Shown one piece after another: positions 20,887 through 22,519 of a DNA stretch of 22,519 nt. Source of the stretch: a virus. The DNA lies in IMG/VR virus record IMGVR_UViG_3300033153_005834, positions 1 through 22,519 of that record; one strand, 5' to 3'. Each line of letters begins with the position of its first letter. The stretch's first letter is position 1. A program made the translations under genes and the position numbers. The notes under the pieces are model-generated. The model was not told the DNA's origin. It made no database searches and saw only the letters and a program-made list of their open reading frames with translations.

Positions 20887-21803
20887 CTGAACTTAAATAC
20901 ACCTCAACATATTACAAATTCTTAAAGCACCCTGATCAACTGAAATCATATTGTGAGGGAACTGGAAGAACAATTATTTCCACTCATATATCCCCAGAGG
21001 GTTCCTGCAATTTAGGTTGTCATTATTGTTCTGTATCAAGGAGGGATACCCATGAAAGAATAGAATTAGGGGTCATACAGGACTATATCACAATGTTGTC
21101 ATTTCGTGGATTAAAAGCAGTTATAATAACAGGTGGAGGAGAACCCACATTATATCCAGAATTCGATGAGCTTGTTCGTTGGATCCACAGTAGAGAATTG
21201 AAGATAGCTCTAATAACAAACGGTACTTGTAAAAATGTGCTATGGGATTTATTTACTTGGGTCCGCATAAGTTTAAATAACTTGGATAAAGTATATTTCC
21301 CTAAAATAAAAGGTACATTAGGTTGTAGTATTATATATACTGGTCAAAGTCTTGGGTATTTCAAAGAGGTTGAAAGACTAATTAAAGGAACAGATGTAGA
21401 ATATGTCCGAGTGGTTCCTGATTGTAGAGGGAATCAAAAAGAACTGATAAAAAACCATCTGAGAATAGATGAAATATTAAAGGAACTTAATAACAATATA
21501 TTCTTCCATCAACACAAACTACACAGAACACCAGAAGCAAATGTATGTCATCAAGCTTACTTCAGACCCTATTTAAGTGAAGTAAATGGAGGAACAGTCT
21601 TTCCATGTGACAGCTTGGTTCTGAATAATTCAAGTAGACACTTCACCTCTGATTATGCTATCTGTAAAGCAGAAGATATTTTAAACTTTATGGATGGTAA
21701 AATTAAAATGAAATTCAACCCCATTAATAAATGTAGTGGGTGTGTATTTACAAATACAGTGGATGTTTTAAATGCTATTAAAATGCCAATGACACATTTC
21801 TAA
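20883..21803 (+). CDS. Radical SAM enzyme with Cys-rich C-terminus (second)
   Basis: 306 residues. The CxxxCxxC motif is C42-C46-C49 (CNLGCHYC), and the SAM-binding GGGEPT is canonical at 84-89. ITNGT near 111-115 is the usual strand 3 motif. The C-terminal region has Cys222, 242 (FPCDS), 261, 284 and 287 (CSGC), consistent with auxiliary cluster(s) as in SPASM or twitch proteins. It is not a deazaguanine biosynthesis enzyme by motif and shares with the radical SAM protein at 2040 only the general layout. It sits between glycosyltransferases and a methyltransferase, so it may act on a sugar or on a modified base (inference). The start overlaps the preceding stop. Confidence 0.88.
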   Translation: MTELKYTSTYYKFLKHPDQLKSYCEGTGRTIISTHISPEGSCNLGCHYCSVSRRDTHERIELGVIQDYITMLSFRGLKAVIITGGGEPTLYPEFDELVRWIHSRELKIALITNGTCKNVLWDLFTWVRISLNNLDKVYFPKIKGTLGCSIIYTGQSLGYFKEVERLIKGTDVEYVRVVPDCRGNQKELIKNHLRIDEILKELNNNIFFHQHKLHRTPEANVCHQAYFRPYLSEVNGGTVFPCDSLVLNNSSRHFTSDYAICKAEDILNFMDGKIKMKFNPINKCSGCVFTNTVDVLNAIKMPMTHF

Positions 21804-21813
21804 TTACAGATGG

Positions 21814-22395
21814 ATGCCAGAACTGACAATCCCTATGTGTGCCAGAATAATTGAGATATTAGATATAAAAGATGAAGATAAAATACTTGACTATGGATGT
21901 GCAAAAGGATTCTATGTAAAAGCCTTCAGACTGTTGCACAAACAATGCTGGGGATATGATACCAGTAAGTATGCTTTGAGTCAGGTAAGTGCAAGTATTA
22001 AAAGATTTGTATCAAATGATTTAAAAGCTCTCGGTAATTTTAAAATAGTGATCGCCAAGGATGTTTTTGAACATATTGATTACTCTAAGATAGACAGCAT
22101 TTTAAAAGAGATTTCTGAAATTACTGAGTACTTATTATGTATAATCCCACTTGGATATAGAGGTAAATATATTGTGCCTGCTTACGAATTAGATAAAACT
22201 CACATCATAAAAGAATCATTAAGTTGGTGGAAGAAGAAACTTGATAAATGTGGGTTCAATATCCTATCCTCTGAATATAATATGAAGCACATCAAACAAA
22301 ATTACAGTCAATGGAAAAAAGGTAATGGATTTATTATCTGCAAACAAAGGAATGAAAATGAAACCTATGCCAGTAGTGATTCTATCTTACAATAG
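21814..22395 (+). CDS. Class I SAM methyltransferase, Methyltransf_11-like
   Basis: 193 residues. Motif I is ILDYGCAKG (24-32), the strand 2 end is GYDTS (47-51), and AKDVFEHIDY (81-90) is the FEHI-type motif shared with the methyltransferase at 1519. A C-terminal part reads IIPLGYRGKYI, then ELDKTHI and SLSWWKKKLDKCGF, the last typical of Methyltransf_11/25 small-molecule methyltransferases. No DNA methylase catalytic motif is seen. It directly follows the radical SAM gene, repeating the methyltransferase/radical SAM pairing. The first 38 bp of the next gene lie within its end. The RBS is weak. Confidence 0.83.
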   Translation: MPELTIPMCARIIEILDIKDEDKILDYGCAKGFYVKAFRLLHKQCWGYDTSKYALSQVSASIKRFVSNDLKALGNFKIVIAKDVFEHIDYSKIDSILKEISEITEYLLCIIPLGYRGKYIVPAYELDKTHIIKESLSWWKKKLDKCGFNILSSEYNMKHIKQNYSQWKKGNGFIICKQRNENETYASSDSILQ

Positions 22396-22519
22396 ACCTG
22401 TTCACTTTGAAATCGTATTAAAATCATTTGGTCGGAACTGCAAGTACAACCACCCAAACTTCAAAGAGGTGTTTCCTACCTACATTGTTGTTCAAGACTA
22501 TCCTTGTGTAAAAAAGACA
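22358..22519 (+). CDS. GT-A-like glycosyltransferase, N-terminal fragment (partial at window end)
   Basis: Fifty-four residues are visible from the ATG at 22358 (AAGGA about 6 nt upstream; a second in-frame ATG at 22352 is too close to the RBS) to the window edge. It reads MKPMPVVILSYNRPVHFEIV then LKSF, close to the first strand and helix of nucleotide-sugar glycosyltransferases (PVVILTYNRP type), followed by PTYIVVQDYP as the second strand. The DxD motif would be downstream. It is in the same frame-overlapping layout as the rest of the glycosyltransferase and methyltransferase island. Confidence 0.62.
   Translation, partial: MKPMPVVILSYNRPVHFEIVLKSFGRNCKYNHPNFKEVFPTYIVVQDYPCVKKT

Noticed and set aside
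1-22519. tRNA genes, CRISPR arrays, insertion sequences or integrase/attachment sites
   Set aside because: I saw no cloverleaf-like sequence with a T-loop GTTCRA box in noncoding DNA, no regularly spaced repeats, no transposase or integrase motif. The only exact repeat is the 64-bp tandem pair.

Overview
This is a compact, AT-rich window, and almost every gene is on the + strand with 1-26 bp overlaps or ATGA/TAATG junctions. It reads as part of the genome of a lytic tailed dsDNA phage. It holds a virus-type replication and recombination set: a family A DNA polymerase fused to a uracil-DNA-glycosylase-like domain, a sliding-clamp-like protein, a clamp-loader ATPase, a gp32-like ssDNA-binding protein, a RecA/UvsX recombinase, a RuvC-like resolvase and a Mre11/Rad50-type complex. 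There are no ribosomal or metabolic housekeeping genes, no tRNA and no structural genes. Strong AGGAGG-type ribosome binding sites and a TTGACA promoter point to a bacterial host using sigma-70-like transcription. The host cannot be named from this sequence.

Region 1 (1-4982) is a 7-deazaguanine DNA-modification island. It starts with the 3' end of queE. Next comes the only sizeable noncoding stretch (224-392), which carries an exact 64-bp tandem repeat, each copy with its own extended -10 promoter. Then follow a linker/HTH protein, folE, a class I methyltransferase, a radical SAM enzyme, queC, a small HAD phosphatase and a DpdA/TGT-like base-exchange enzyme. FolE, QueE and QueC (plus QueD, not seen here) would make preQ0, and DpdA would put the base into DNA. 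The methyltransferase and radical SAM enzyme inside the operon suggest that the final base is a further-elaborated derivative. DpdA ends in a clamp-binding-like pentapeptide, and the next small protein ends in an SSB-tail-like peptide, which hints at coupling to replication.

Region 2 (4998-16144) is the replication and recombination module listed above. The Rad50-like ATPase is encoded in separate pieces on either side of the Mre11-like nuclease. The N-terminal half stops just after a CPLC zinc-hook motif, and the returning arm and C-terminal ATPase half come from two further genes that overlap at ATGGTAA.

Region 3 (16120-16977) holds three small unassigned genes.

Region 4 (16974-22519) is a second modification or glycosylation island: a methyltransferase, two GT-B glycosyltransferases, a glycosyltransferase-like protein, another radical SAM enzyme, another class I methyltransferase and the start of a GT-A-like glycosyltransferase. 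The radical SAM plus methyltransferase pairing therefore occurs twice. All functions come from motif reading only; no database search was run.
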